A stretch of 10,855 bases of DNA from Pseudomonadota bacterium (lineage in GTDB: Bacteria > Pseudomonadota > Alphaproteobacteria > Rhizobiales > Xanthobacteraceae), in NCBI GenBank assembly GCA_023432885.1, contig JAEZEU010000496.1, positions 1-10,855 on the forward strand, written 5' to 3'. The notes beneath the pieces are model-generated. The model ran no database searches. It was not told the DNA's origin and was given only the letters and a program-made list of their open reading frames with translations. Both the position numbers and the translations under genes were made by a program. Within the stretch, counting starts at the first letter, position 1. Every line of letters starts with the position of its first letter. Below are positions 1-7,314 of this stretch, in pieces.

Positions 1-4
1 CGGC

Positions 5-21
5 GCGGGGCGCCGCCCCGC
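5..21 (-). terminator. GC-rich hairpin after the Tim44 gene, possible terminator
   Basis: A perfect 7-bp inverted repeat (GCGGGGC, 3-base loop, GCCCCGC) lies about 25 bases past the stop codon of the minus-strand Tim44-domain gene. It could end transcription or protect the 3' end of that mRNA. Only four bases remain before the window edge in the direction of transcription, so a U-tract cannot be confirmed. It could also belong to the neighbouring gene outside the window. Confidence 0.3.
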
Positions 22-45
22 TTCGCATCGGTGCAACCCGGAAAA

Positions 46-1002
46 TCAGCTGGTCTGCTGGATCGCCGAGAGTTCCCAATTCCCGCCGCGATGCCGGACG
101 AAGGTCCAGACCTCGGTGGCCTCGGTCGGCTGATCGTCGCCGGCGATCAACTGGCCGCTGTTGCGATCGAAGGTCTTGTCGACCAGCGAGAAGCGCAGTG
201 CGACGGTGGCGTAATCGGCATCGCCCTCGCGCCAGGCTTCCGCAAGATCGCCCTGCAGCAGCTTGACATTGCTGACCTTATTGACCGCGTTGCGCGCCTT
301 GTTGTCGGCGAGGTCGCGGGCGAAATAGGACACCATCTCGGGCGTCGAGAGGCGCTCGAGCCTGGAGACGTCCTCGTCCGACCAGGCGGTCTGGATTTCG
401 CCGAGCAGACGCTCGAAGGCTTCATAGTCTTCCGGCTTGATCTCGAGCGGCGGCGCGCTCGAGCCGAGGCCGAAGCCCATGGCGTTGCGATAATTGGCCT
501 GCGGGTTCTGGACCGGAGCGGGGCCCGCACCAGCGCTGGCAAAGGCCGGCGCATTGCGGCGCTGCCACCACGACATCGCCAGCCGCACCACCAGGATAAT
601 CAGGCCGATCTGCAGGATCAGGCCGAGGATCGAGGCGAAGCCGCCGAGGCCGGAGAACAGGCCGCCGCCGAACAGCATGCCGAGCAGGCCGGCGCCGAGG
701 AAACCCGCGGCAAGGCCGCCGAGCATGCCCATGCCCGGACGGTTGAAGGCGCCGCCGCCGGCCGCTGCCGGTGCGCTCGGCTTGCCCGGCTGGGTCATGG
801 TGCGGTTGAAGGGCTGCGATGTGCCTGGCGACGTGGCCGTGGGCGGCGGCGCAGAGAAGGTGCGCGAGCCCCGAGAGCCGGAGCTGCCGCCGCCGCCAAT
901 CCGCGCATCTGCATAGGAGGCCGCGATCACGGTGGGGAGCGCCAACGAAAGGACGACGGCGATCGCCTTGATCATGCCGCGCGTACGCTGGGTGAATTTC
1001 AT
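46..1002 (-). CDS. Tim44-like domain protein with signal peptide and glycine-rich membrane segment
   Basis: A 318-residue protein. Residues 1-33 look like a signal peptide or N-terminal anchor (basic start, hydrophobic core about 11-28, small residues ADA before R34). A Gly/Ser stretch with the motif GSRGSRTF (42-49) follows; I recall this as typical of bacterial Tim44-like proteins. Then come a Pro/Ala linker (50-90) and two glycine-rich hydrophobic stretches (about 92-117 and 120-141) ending in WWQRR. The C-terminal part (about 188-316) resembles the Tim44/TimA fold: an acidic/aromatic helix EDYEAFERLL, then STPEMVSYF, and a final beta segment with VWTFVRH and NWELSAIQ. In mitochondria this fold helps tether the import motor to the inner membrane; the bacterial role is poorly defined and probably at the cell envelope. 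The ATG at 1002 has an AAAGGA ribosome-binding site about 7 bases upstream. It is separated from cckA by about 150 bases and probably has its own promoter. Confidence 0.82.
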   Translation of the reverse strand: MKFTQRTRGMIKAIAVVLSLALPTVIAASYADARIGGGGSSGSRGSRTFSAPPPTATSPGTSQPFNRTMTQPGKPSAPAAAGGGAFNRPGMGMLGGLAAGFLGAGLLGMLFGGGLFSGLGGFASILGLILQIGLIILVVRLAMSWWQRRNAPAFASAGAGPAPVQNPQANYRNAMGFGLGSSAPPLEIKPEDYEAFERLLGEIQTAWSDEDVSRLERLSTPEMVSYFARDLADNKARNAVNKVSNVKLLQGDLAEAWREGDADYATVALRFSLVDKTFDRNSGQLIAGDDQPTEATEVWTFVRHRGGNWELSAIQQTS

Positions 1003-1155
1003 CGGTTTTTCCTTTGATTCCCCGGCATGGGGAAAGCGCTCTTAACATGGGCAGGGCTGCCCAAAAGAAAAGCCTATAAAGGGAACCGACGCTGCGGCCC
1101 TCGGTCGCGGGGATGCGACAAGGAAGCAAGTTGCGTCAAGAGGTTACGTCAAACG
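1003..1155. other. cckA to Tim44-gene intergenic region with a short inverted repeat
   Basis: This 153-base gap lies between two minus-strand genes. It must hold the leader of the Tim44-domain gene. A 6-bp inverted repeat GGGCAG-GG-CTGCCC sits at 1049-1062, next to a lone TTAAC (1042-1046), about 50 bases upstream of the Tim44 start codon. There is no U-tract on the minus strand after the repeat, so it does not look like a cckA terminator; a protein-binding site is possible but unproven. I see no confident -35/-10 pair and no small gene. Confidence 0.35.
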
Positions 1156-3708
1156 CTACGACGCCGTCATCGTTTCCTTCACCGCCGCGACCAGTTGCGC
1201 CAGCGTGAACGGTTTTGGCAGGAAGGCGAATTGCTGGTTTTCCGGCAGACTCTTCTCGAAGGCGTCTTCCGCATAGCCGGACACGAAGATGATCTTCACG
1301 CTCGGATTCTTGGCGCGCATCTCCTTGAGCATGGTCGGACCGTCCATCTCCGGCATGACCACGTCGGAGACGACGAGATCGACCGCACCGTCCTTCTCGG
1401 CCAGCGCCTCGATGGCCTCGACGCCATTGGCGGCCTCGATGACGCTGTAGCCGCGCGAGCGCAGCCCGCGGGCATTCAGCGAACGCAGGCCATCCTCATC
1501 CTCGACCAGAAGAATGGTGCCCTGCCCCGTGAGATCTGGTTTGGGCTTCGCCGCGTCCACCGCCACACCATTGGCCGCCTGCGCCTCGGGCTGGGCTTCA
1601 AGCTCCGGCCGGTGGCGCGGCAGGAAGATGTGGAACGCAGTACCCTTGCCGGCCTCCGAATCGACGTAGACGAAGCCGCCGGTCTGCTTGACGATTCCGT
1701 ACACGGTCGAGAGCCCGAGCCCCGTGCCTTTGCCGACTTCCTTCGTGGAGAAGAACGGCTCGAATATCTTGTCGATGATCTCGGCGGGGATGCCGGTGCC
1801 GGTGTCAACCATGTCGATGCGGACATAGTCGGCGGCCGGCATGCCCTTGTAGGAGAGCCGTGCCGCGTCATCGGCGGTAACATTGCCGGTCTTCACCGTC
1901 AGCGTGCCGCCGTCGGGCATCGCGTCGCGCGCATTGACCGCGAGATTGACGATCACCTGCTCGAACTGGGAGACGTCGACCTTGACCGGCCAGAGATCGC
2001 GGCCGTGGACGAGGTCGAGCTTGACCTTCTCGCCGATCAGCCGGCGCAGCAGCATGGTGAGATCGGAAAGCGCATCGCCGAGGTCGAGCACCTGCGGCCG
2101 CAGGGTCTGGCGCCGCGAGAACGCAAGCAGCTGCCGCACCAGTGTCGCGGCGCGGGTCGCGTTCTGCTTGATCTGCATGATGTCCTGGAACGACGGATCG
2201 GTCGGCTTGTGCGCGTTCAGCAGGAAGTCGTTGGCCATCATGATGGCCGAGAGCACGTTGTTGAAGTCGTGCGCGATGCCGCCGGCGAGCTGGCCGACCA
2301 TCTCCATCTTCTGCGACTGGTTGATCTGGTTCTCCAGCGCGCGCCGCTCGGTGGTCTCCAGCAGATAGACGATCGCAGCCTCGGTCTCGCGCTCGTCCTG
2401 CTCCACCGCGGTGACGAAGAACTGCCCCCAGCGCTCGCGGGTGCCGTCGAGCATGGCCTCGACCGGCGCAATGTCGCCCTGGCCTTCGGCCGCCTGGTTG
2501 ATCGCGGCGATCAGGAGGCCGCGATCGCGCGGACTGACGGTACGGAAGATAGATTTCGATGCGGCGCCATCGCCGCCGAGACTCTGCGCCAGTTTTGCGA
2601 AGCGGGCATTGGCGCGCACCACATTGCCGCCGCGGTCGACGGTGGCTATCGCCATCGGCGTATGGTCGAAGAAGCGCATGAATCGTACTTCGGCGGCGCG
2701 CTGGGGATCGGCGGCATGCTCGTCGCGGGCACGGCTGATCACCAGCGTGCGCGAGGCGCCCGGCGCGCCGTCGGCGCCGAAGGCCAGCTTGTGATAGAGC
2801 CGCACCGGCATGGTTTTGCCGCTGCGCATGCGCAAATCGATGTCGAAGACCTCTGTTTTGACTTCGCCCGGCTCCGGCACGATAGAGGTGAGCAGCGCCG
2901 CACCGTCGCCGGAAACGATATCGGTGAGTTTCAGCCCGCCGGAGCCGATCTCGGCGAGGTCGTGGTCGAGCCAGTTGGCGAGCGTCGCGTTGACATAGGC
3001 GATCTCACCGGCGCGATTGACCGAGAAGAAGCCGCAGGGCGCGTGATCGAGATATTCGATGGCGTGCTGCAGTTCCTGGAACACATCCTCCTGTCGCTCG
3101 CGGTCGCGGGTGATGTCGGCGATCGACCACACCGCATATTTGGCCTCGCGCTTGCCCGCGCCAAGCGGGCGGACCCGCATGCGCAGCCAGCGGCCGTGAC
3201 CGCCGTCAGTGCCGGCGATGCGGACTTCCTCCTGCTGGCGCTTGCCTTCCCGGGCGGCCTTGAGGAGGCGAAACACGGCTTCGGAGACATCGGGATTACC
3301 GATGAAGACGCGCTCGACCGGACGGACATCCTGCCGGCTCGCCGCACCCGTGAGAGTCAGATAAGCCGCATTGGAATAAACCACGTGACCGCGCGGGTCG
3401 GTGACGGCCAGGCCGTCATAGGCCTGGTCGGCAATGCGGCTGATGATCGGGTTGTCGGCGTTGCGGTCGGCAAAGCGGATGATTCCGGCGGCAAAGGCGA
3501 ACAAGTTGAACAGCCCGACCATCGCGAGCACCGCCAGGAGCCCGAGGATATAAGGCTGGGCATGGACGCGGCCGAGCGTCATCAGGGCGACCGCTGCCCC
3601 GACCAGGGCGGCGGCCACCAGCAACACCAGGATGATGCTGCCCCGCCGTGCCGGCTCGTGGACGGGGGCCGGTTCCGGCTGAAGTTCGTTGTGGGTCTCG
3701 GCGGACAT
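1156..3708 (-). CDS. cckA: Hybrid sensor histidine kinase CckA
   Basis: CckA is a membrane hybrid kinase that passes phosphate through ChpT to CtrA and CpdR, controlling cell cycle and flagellar genes in alphaproteobacteria. Residue numbers count from the longer GTG start at 3720 (854 aa). Two membrane helices (about 27-50 and 56-80) have almost no periplasmic loop, as in known CckA. PAS-like regions follow at about 95-205, 218-330 and 345-455. The dimerisation box GGIAHDFNN carries phospho-acceptor H484. The ATPase domain shows the N box (NLAVNARDAM, 592-601), G1 (DTGTGIP, 639-645), F box (FEPFF) and G2 (GKGTGLGL, 663-670). A Pro/Ala linker leads to a receiver with acidic E740/D741, phospho-acceptor D786, S814 and K836. 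Caulobacter CckA is about 690 residues, so this one is longer, mainly in the sensory part. I chose the ATG at 3708 (842 aa) over the in-frame GTG at 3720; neither has a good ribosome-binding site. It lies downstream of flhB in the same direction, 120 bases away. The identification is strong; the start is not. Confidence 0.93.
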   Translation of the reverse strand: MSAETHNELQPEPAPVHEPARRGSIILVLLVAAALVGAAVALMTLGRVHAQPYILGLLAVLAMVGLFNLFAFAAGIIRFADRNADNPIISRIADQAYDGLAVTDPRGHVVYSNAAYLTLTGAASRQDVRPVERVFIGNPDVSEAVFRLLKAAREGKRQQEEVRIAGTDGGHGRWLRMRVRPLGAGKREAKYAVWSIADITRDRERQEDVFQELQHAIEYLDHAPCGFFSVNRAGEIAYVNATLANWLDHDLAEIGSGGLKLTDIVSGDGAALLTSIVPEPGEVKTEVFDIDLRMRSGKTMPVRLYHKLAFGADGAPGASRTLVISRARDEHAADPQRAAEVRFMRFFDHTPMAIATVDRGGNVVRANARFAKLAQSLGGDGAASKSIFRTVSPRDRGLLIAAINQAAEGQGDIAPVEAMLDGTRERWGQFFVTAVEQDERETEAAIVYLLETTERRALENQINQSQKMEMVGQLAGGIAHDFNNVLSAIMMANDFLLNAHKPTDPSFQDIMQIKQNATRAATLVRQLLAFSRRQTLRPQVLDLGDALSDLTMLLRRLIGEKVKLDLVHGRDLWPVKVDVSQFEQVIVNLAVNARDAMPDGGTLTVKTGNVTADDAARLSYKGMPAADYVRIDMVDTGTGIPAEIIDKIFEPFFSTKEVGKGTGLGLSTVYGIVKQTGGFVYVDSEAGKGTAFHIFLPRHRPELEAQPEAQAANGVAVDAAKPKPDLTGQGTILLVEDEDGLRSLNARGLRSRGYSVIEAANGVEAIEALAEKDGAVDLVVSDVVMPEMDGPTMLKEMRAKNPSVKIIFVSGYAEDAFEKSLPENQQFAFLPKPFTLAQLVAAVKETMTAS

Positions 3709-3828
3709 ATAAAGAGACACGGCCTGGCGCTTTCGCTTGTTTCCCTGAGTGCCTGAATCGGACAGGCAAACGCAAGCCCGTCAGGTAGTTATTCGGCATT
3801 TTGCGGGGGATTTGCGTCCCCCTGTACC
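3709..3828. promoter_or_regulatory. flhB-cckA intergenic region, likely cckA leader
   Basis: The 120 bases between the flhB stop and the chosen cckA start are the only place for a dedicated cckA promoter, unless cckA is read through from the flagellar operon. The region contains two inverted repeats: one at 3805-3822 just after flhB, listed separately, and TGCCTG-(7)-CAGGCA at 3750-3768. The second lies about 40-60 bases upstream of cckA, where an operator could sit. I see no TTAA-N7-TTAA CtrA box and no convincing -10/-35 pair. Confidence 0.35.
3805..3822 (-). terminator. Hairpin just after flhB, terminator-like but without U-tract
   Basis: A perfect 6-bp stem (GGGGGA/TCCCCC, loop of 6) begins about 6 bases past the flhB stop codon. 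On the transcribed strand it is followed by GCAAAATGCC rather than a run of U. It may be a partial terminator, an mRNA stabiliser or a Rho-related pause site. It marks the end of the flagellar operon and would limit read-through into cckA if active. Confidence 0.35.
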
Positions 3829-4899
3829 TCAGATTCGCGACGAAAACCCACGCTTGAGCCGCATCACGAAGCCGATGATCTCGGCCACCGCATGGTAGTG
3901 CTCGACCGGGATCTCCTCGTCGATATCGACGGTGGCATAGAGCGAGCGCGCCAGCGGCACGTTCTCGACGATCGGGATGTCATGCTGCTTGGCGATTTCG
4001 CGGATCTTGAACGCAATATTGTCAACGCCCTTGGCGACGCAGACGGGCGCGGCCATGCCGCGGTCGTAGGCCAGCGCCACCGAATAGTGAGTCGGATTGG
4101 TAATGATGACGCTCGCCTTGGGAACCGCGGCCATCATGCGCTTCTTCATGCGCTGCTGGCGCAGCTGCCGGATGCGGCCCTTGACGTGCGGATCGCCCTC
4201 GGACTGCTTGTACTCTTCCTTCATCTCCTGCAGCGTCATCTTCTGGCGCTCGTACCATTGCCGGTACTGGAAGAAATAGTCCGCGACCGCGACCGCCGCG
4301 AGCATGGCAACCACCGCGCCCAACAGGTGCATGGTCATGCCGGTGGTGACGCCCATCAGCGTCGCAGGGTCGAAATGCACCATCGACTCGAGGCGATGGC
4401 GCTCCGGCCACAGCACCAGGGTCATCACCGCGCCGAGCGCCCCCACCTTGAAAAGGCCCTTGGCGAAATTCGCCACCGCCTGCTTGCCGAAAATGCGCTT
4501 GAAGCCTGCGGCGGGCGAGATCTTGCTGAGCTTGGGCTTGAGCGATTCAGTGGACCAAACCAGCCGGTGCTGGATCATGTTGCCGGCAATGGCGGCCAGC
4601 ATCAGCATCAGGAAGGGAACGCCTACCGCGACGATCACCGCATATTCGAGCTGCTGCAACAACACCATCAGCCCGGGCCCGTCGGTGCGGATCATCCAGG
4701 AATTGGCGATCAGGTTGCGCATCGGATCGAGGATGCCGCTGCCCATCGAACCCGAGAAGGTCGACAGCACCAGCGTCGCGCCAGCGATGATGAACCAGGT
4801 GTTGACCTCCTGGCTTTTCGCGACGTCACCTTTTTCAAGCGCATCTTGAAGGCGTTTTTGGGTGGGGTCCTCTGTGCGCTCTGAATCGTCCTCCGCCAT
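3829..4899 (-). CDS. flhB: Flagellar export switch protein FlhB
   Basis: FlhB sits in the inner membrane next to the FliPQR pore and switches export from rod/hook to filament substrates. The 356-residue protein starts with the family pattern of an acidic and DPT-containing leader (SERTEDPTQKRL, 7-18). Four hydrophobic segments follow at about 34-52, 88-108, 148-165 and 185-207. The cytoplasmic domain has the NPTH motif at N268-H271, where the protein cleaves itself between N and P; all four residues are intact. The conserved stretch after it (VCVAKGVDN, then IPIVENVPLAR and the VDIDEEIP segment) is present, and the tail ends soon afterwards without the long extension of some homologues. The start ATG has a strong GAGGTG ribosome-binding site that overlaps the end of fliR; the gap is only 8 bases, which suggests coupled translation. 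It is the last gene of the flgB-to-flhB operon. Confidence 0.96.
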   Translation of the reverse strand: MAEDDSERTEDPTQKRLQDALEKGDVAKSQEVNTWFIIAGATLVLSTFSGSMGSGILDPMRNLIANSWMIRTDGPGLMVLLQQLEYAVIVAVGVPFLMLMLAAIAGNMIQHRLVWSTESLKPKLSKISPAAGFKRIFGKQAVANFAKGLFKVGALGAVMTLVLWPERHRLESMVHFDPATLMGVTTGMTMHLLGAVVAMLAAVAVADYFFQYRQWYERQKMTLQEMKEEYKQSEGDPHVKGRIRQLRQQRMKKRMMAAVPKASVIITNPTHYSVALAYDRGMAAPVCVAKGVDNIAFKIREIAKQHDIPIVENVPLARSLYATVDIDEEIPVEHYHAVAEIIGFVMRLKRGFSSRI

Positions 4900-4907
4900 C
4901 GATCACC

Positions 4908-5678
4908 TCATCGCAGCGGCGTGAGCTGGTGCATCACGCCGATGAAGTAATCGAGGAAGGCTCCCATCAGGGCCGTTATGACGACGCCAAGGATCAGGAA
5001 GCCTGCAAGGATGGATAGGGGTACGCCGACGAAATAGACCTGCATCTGCGGCATCAGCCGCGCCAGGACGCCTAGACCGATATTGAAGACGAGGCCGAAC
5101 ACCAAAAACGGCGCCGACAGCTGCAAGCCGATCTTGAAGGCTGCGGTGAAGGCGCGCGTGGCAAGCGCCGCGACATCGCCGCTCGGAAATGCCTCGCCCG
5201 GCGCGAAAATTCGGTAGCTCTCGCTCAGCGCCGCGATGACCAGGTGGTGGCTGTCGGTGGCAAACAGCAGCGTCAGCCCGAGGATGGTGAGAAAGTTGCC
5301 GATCAGCAGGCCCTGCTGTCCCTGCGACGGATCGATCGCGGTGACGAACCCGAGCCCCAGTTGCTGCGCGATAATGGAACCGGCGACCTGCAGCGCAGAC
5401 AGCGTCACGCGCGCGGTTGCGCCCAGCACGACACCCACAATGATCTCGTGCAGCATCAGCACCAGGAGCGGCGTCAGCGAGCTCATGTCGATATGGTAGG
5501 CCGTGCGGTGCAACGGCAGGATGATCAGCGTGAGCAGCAGCGCGATCGAGAGCTTGATACGGGTCGGGATGCTGGTCTCGCCGAATCCGGGCAGCAGCAT
5601 CACCATCGCGCCGATGCGGGCAAAGACCAGCATGAAGGTCGCGGCGAGCGCGGGAAGGACCGAGATGTCGACACGCAT
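4908..5678 (-). CDS. fliR: Flagellar export gate protein FliR
   Basis: FliR is the single-copy subunit of the FliP5-FliQ4-FliR1 export gate in the inner membrane. At 256 residues it has the usual length. Hydrophobic segments lie at about 8-30, 42-56, 68-86, 124-150, 176-204 and 215-245. Family signatures seen include FARIGAMVMLLPGFG (19-33), the IPTRIKLSIALLLT stretch (37-50), the ALQVAGSIIAQQLGLGF loop (95-111) with DPSQGQQG soon after, and the C-terminal MPQMQVYFVGVPL. It starts 17 bases after the fliQ stop and ends 8 bases before flhB. The start ATG at 5678 has no good Shine-Dalgarno sequence, so translation may be coupled to fliQ. Confidence 0.95.
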   Translation of the reverse strand: MRVDISVLPALAATFMLVFARIGAMVMLLPGFGETSIPTRIKLSIALLLTLIILPLHRTAYHIDMSSLTPLLVLMLHEIIVGVVLGATARVTLSALQVAGSIIAQQLGLGFVTAIDPSQGQQGLLIGNFLTILGLTLLFATDSHHLVIAALSESYRIFAPGEAFPSGDVAALATRAFTAAFKIGLQLSAPFLVFGLVFNIGLGVLARLMPQMQVYFVGVPLSILAGFLILGVVITALMGAFLDYFIGVMHQLTPLR

Positions 5679-5695
5679 GACTCATGAAGAGTGCA

Positions 5696-5959
5696 TCATC
5701 CGCCGACGATTCGCGACGATATCCGCATCATGTGGCCGTGCATGGAATCGGCCATGAACGGCAGGGCCAGCAGCAATGTCACGAATATGGCGATGATCTT
5801 AGGCACATAGATCAGCGTCTGTTCCTGGATCTGGGTCAGTGCCTGGAACAGCGACACCACGACGCCGACTACGAGGCCGACCACCATCAGCGGCGACGAC
5901 ACCACGACGATCGTCCAGATCGCATCGCGCGCGACGTCGAGTGTTTCGGGGCCGGTCAT
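5696..5959 (-). CDS. fliQ: Flagellar export gate protein FliQ
   Basis: FliQ is a small two-helix membrane protein that packs around FliP and FliR in the export gate. This copy has 87 residues, the family norm. It has a short polar N-terminus (TGPETLDVARDAIW), helix one at about 16-38, the conserved VSLFQALTQIQEQTL segment (35-49), the YVPK turn, and helix two at about 54-72. The start ATG at 5959 has only a weak GCGAG upstream. Unlike the rest of the operon it is separated from the gene before it (fliE) by 103 bases, which hold a repeat-like element. That raises the question of how well it is linked to the operon promoter. Confidence 0.95.
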   Translation of the reverse strand: MTGPETLDVARDAIWTIVVVSSPLMVVGLVVGVVVSLFQALTQIQEQTLIYVPKIIAIFVTLLLALPFMADSMHGHMMRISSRIVGG

Positions 5960-5985
5960 GTTGTTTGCTCGCTATGTCGATCGTC

Positions 5986-6058
5986 TTGTTTCGCGAAATC
6001 GCGAAGGGCGAGTGGCGAATGGACCTCCCTATTCTCCACTCTCCGTTCGCTGCTCACC
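5986..6058 (-). repeat. Heptad-patterned palindromic element between fliE and fliQ
   Basis: The gap between fliE and fliQ holds two nested structures. First, a 6-bp inverted repeat TTCGCG-(4)-CGCGAA at 5990-6005. Second, a block at 6007-6058 that reads on the minus strand as seven-base units: GTGAGCA, GCGAACG, GAGAGTG, GAGAATA, GGGAGGT, then the inverted forms CCATTCG and CCACTCG. The two ends (6010-6023 and 6042-6055) pair over 14 positions, 11 exactly and three as G-U in the plus-strand RNA. I recall similar strings built from CATTCGC/CACTCGC/TATTCGC words in gaps of Bradyrhizobium-type genomes, so this may be one copy of a dispersed element. That recollection has not been checked. Confidence 0.45.
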
Positions 6059-6062
6059 CACC

Positions 6063-6371
6063 TCAAATCGGCATCCGCAGGATGTCTTCGTAGGCCTGGA
6101 TCACGCGGTCGCGAACCGAGACCAGGGTCGAGACCGCCACATCGGTTTCAGCCACCGCCGTCACCACGTCCATCACATTGGCCTTGCCGGAGGCCATCGC
6201 CATGGTCTGGGCATCGGACTTCTTGCCGGCATCGACGACATTGCCGATGGCGTCCTTGAGCACCGCGCTGAACGAAGGACCGCCCGCTTCAGCGCCCTTC
6301 CCGGCGCCGGGCTGTTCGATGATCCTGGCGAGACTGGCGTAGGCGTTGGCGGCAACCGTCGGTGAAGCCAT
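6063..6371 (-). CDS. fliE: Flagellar hook-basal body protein FliE
   Basis: FliE links the MS ring to the rod and is among the first proteins exported by the gate. The 102-residue product has the family layout: a variable N-terminus, a middle segment with FSAVLKDAIGNV (34-45), and a conserved C-terminal helical region with VMDVVTAVAETDVAV, VRDRVIQAYEDILRMPI (67-102). The C-terminal helix is the most diagnostic part. The ATG at 6371 has AGGAAAG 8 bases upstream, and the gap from flgC is only 17 bases. It is the third gene of the flgB operon. Confidence 0.94.
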   Translation of the reverse strand: MASPTVAANAYASLARIIEQPGAGKGAEAGGPSFSAVLKDAIGNVVDAGKKSDAQTMAMASGKANVMDVVTAVAETDVAVSTLVSVRDRVIQAYEDILRMPI

Positions 6372-6388
6372 GGTTCAAACTTTCCTGT

Positions 6389-6814
6389 TCAGGCCTTGAG
6401 GATGTCGAGGGTGCGCTGGATCATGCGGCGCGTTGCGCTGATGATGTTGAGGTTCGCCTCGTAGGATCGCTGCGCCTCGCGCATGTCGGTCATTTCGACC
6501 AGCGGATTGACGTTGGGATACTTGACGTTGCCTTGCGCGTCTGCCGCCGGATTGCCCGGCTCGTTCTTGATGCGGAACGTCGTCTGGTCGCTGCGAACCC
6601 GGCCGAGCGTCACCACCTTGGCATCGAGCGAACGGTCGAGCGCAGAGGTGAACGTCGGTATCTTGCGCCGATAAGGCTCGCCGCCGGCCGTCAGCGCCGT
6701 CGAATCAGCGTTGGCGATGTTTTCCGAGATCACCCGCATGCGGCCTGCTTGCGCGCGCAGGCCGGAGGTGGCGATCTTCATTGATCTGGCGAAATCGCCG
6801 GTGTCATTGGCCAT
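6389..6814 (-). CDS. flgC: Flagellar proximal rod protein FlgC
   Basis: FlgC forms part of the proximal rod that crosses the periplasm. It is exported by the flagellar type III gate and has no Sec signal. The 141-residue product contains the rod/hook signature ISENIANADST (29-39), then the FlgC-type PYRRKIPTF (48-56), the loop with KYPNVNPLVEMTDM (98-111), and the C-terminal helix REAQRSYEANLNII to the end. The first ATG at 6814 has GGAG about 6 bases upstream; an in-frame ATG at residue 12 (MKIATSGL) would also keep the domain, but its upstream sequence is less convincing. Gaps are 25 bases from flgB and 17 to fliE. Confidence 0.95.
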   Translation of the reverse strand: MANDTGDFARSMKIATSGLRAQAGRMRVISENIANADSTALTAGGEPYRRKIPTFTSALDRSLDAKVVTLGRVRSDQTTFRIKNEPGNPAADAQGNVKYPNVNPLVEMTDMREAQRSYEANLNIISATRRMIQRTLDILKA

Positions 6815-6839
6815 GATCCGCTCCCTCTAGTGCCTTTGC

Positions 6840-7247
6840 TCAGCGCTTGCCGATCGCAGTCTTGATGAGGCCCAGGCTGCGGCTGTAGAGCGAGGTCGCC
6901 GCCGCGTAATCCATCTGGTTGGCGGAGACCTTCAGCATCTGTTCCTCGAGATTGACCGCATTGCCGGCGGGCCGGGTCTGGAACCCGCTTCTGCCGCCGT
7001 CATGCCTGAAGCTTGGTCCCGGGTCGGAGGACCCCATGTGGCTGGCGCTGGTGCGCGCCATGGTCAGGCTCGACATTCCGCCGAGGCTTTCCCCCTTCTG
7101 GTCTAACTGGGGCTCGACCAGATCGCGCGGCCGGAAGTTAGGCGTGGAGGAATTGGAGACGTTTTCGGCGAGCACCCGCTGCCGCTCCTGATGCCACTGC
7201 ATCTTGGTGCGCAACGCCGAGAGCATCGGCAAATCGTTAATGGCCAT
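6840..7247 (-). CDS. flgB: Flagellar proximal rod protein FlgB
   Basis: FlgB is a proximal rod protein that stacks on FliE. The 135-residue product (from the ATG at 7247) has the N-terminal helix ending in LAENVSNSSTPNFRPRDL (26-43), a variable Gly/Ser-rich middle (55-95), and the conserved C-terminal region beginning GNAVNLEEQML (95-105), with QMDYAAATSLYSRSL after it. The reading frame is open to 7322, but the start at 7247 fits family length, follows a GAGGGG/GGGGAG purine block, and leaves the CtrA box at 7315-7330 outside the gene. It is the first gene of the minus-strand flagellar operon. Confidence 0.95.
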   Translation of the reverse strand: MAINDLPMLSALRTKMQWHQERQRVLAENVSNSSTPNFRPRDLVEPQLDQKGESLGGMSSLTMARTSASHMGSSDPGPSFRHDGGRSGFQTRPAGNAVNLEEQMLKVSANQMDYAAATSLYSRSLGLIKTAIGKR

Positions 7248-7314
7248 TGGCCCCTCGCTCCCCGGTTGCCCCAAGGCGGGACGCCCGAGGTAGGCAGAAT
7301 TTGCCGCCTGCATG

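Noticed and set aside
1049..1062. Inverted repeat GGGCAG-GG-CTGCCC as a cckA terminator
   Set aside because: It lies about 95 bases past cckA with no U-tract on the minus strand, and near the leader of the next gene. An operator is as likely, so it is only mentioned.
1027..3756. A 909-codon open frame on the plus strand, spanning all of cckA
   Set aside because: It is exactly opposite a clear kinase gene. In high-GC codon use, the antisense frame that lines up third positions often lacks stops. The translation is rich in Arg, His, Asp and Gly, with no recognisable domain.
3892..4884. A 330-codon open frame opposite flhB, and a similar one at 31-1017 opposite the Tim44 gene
   Set aside because: Both are antisense shadows of well-supported genes with the same biased composition and no domain or ribosome-binding evidence.
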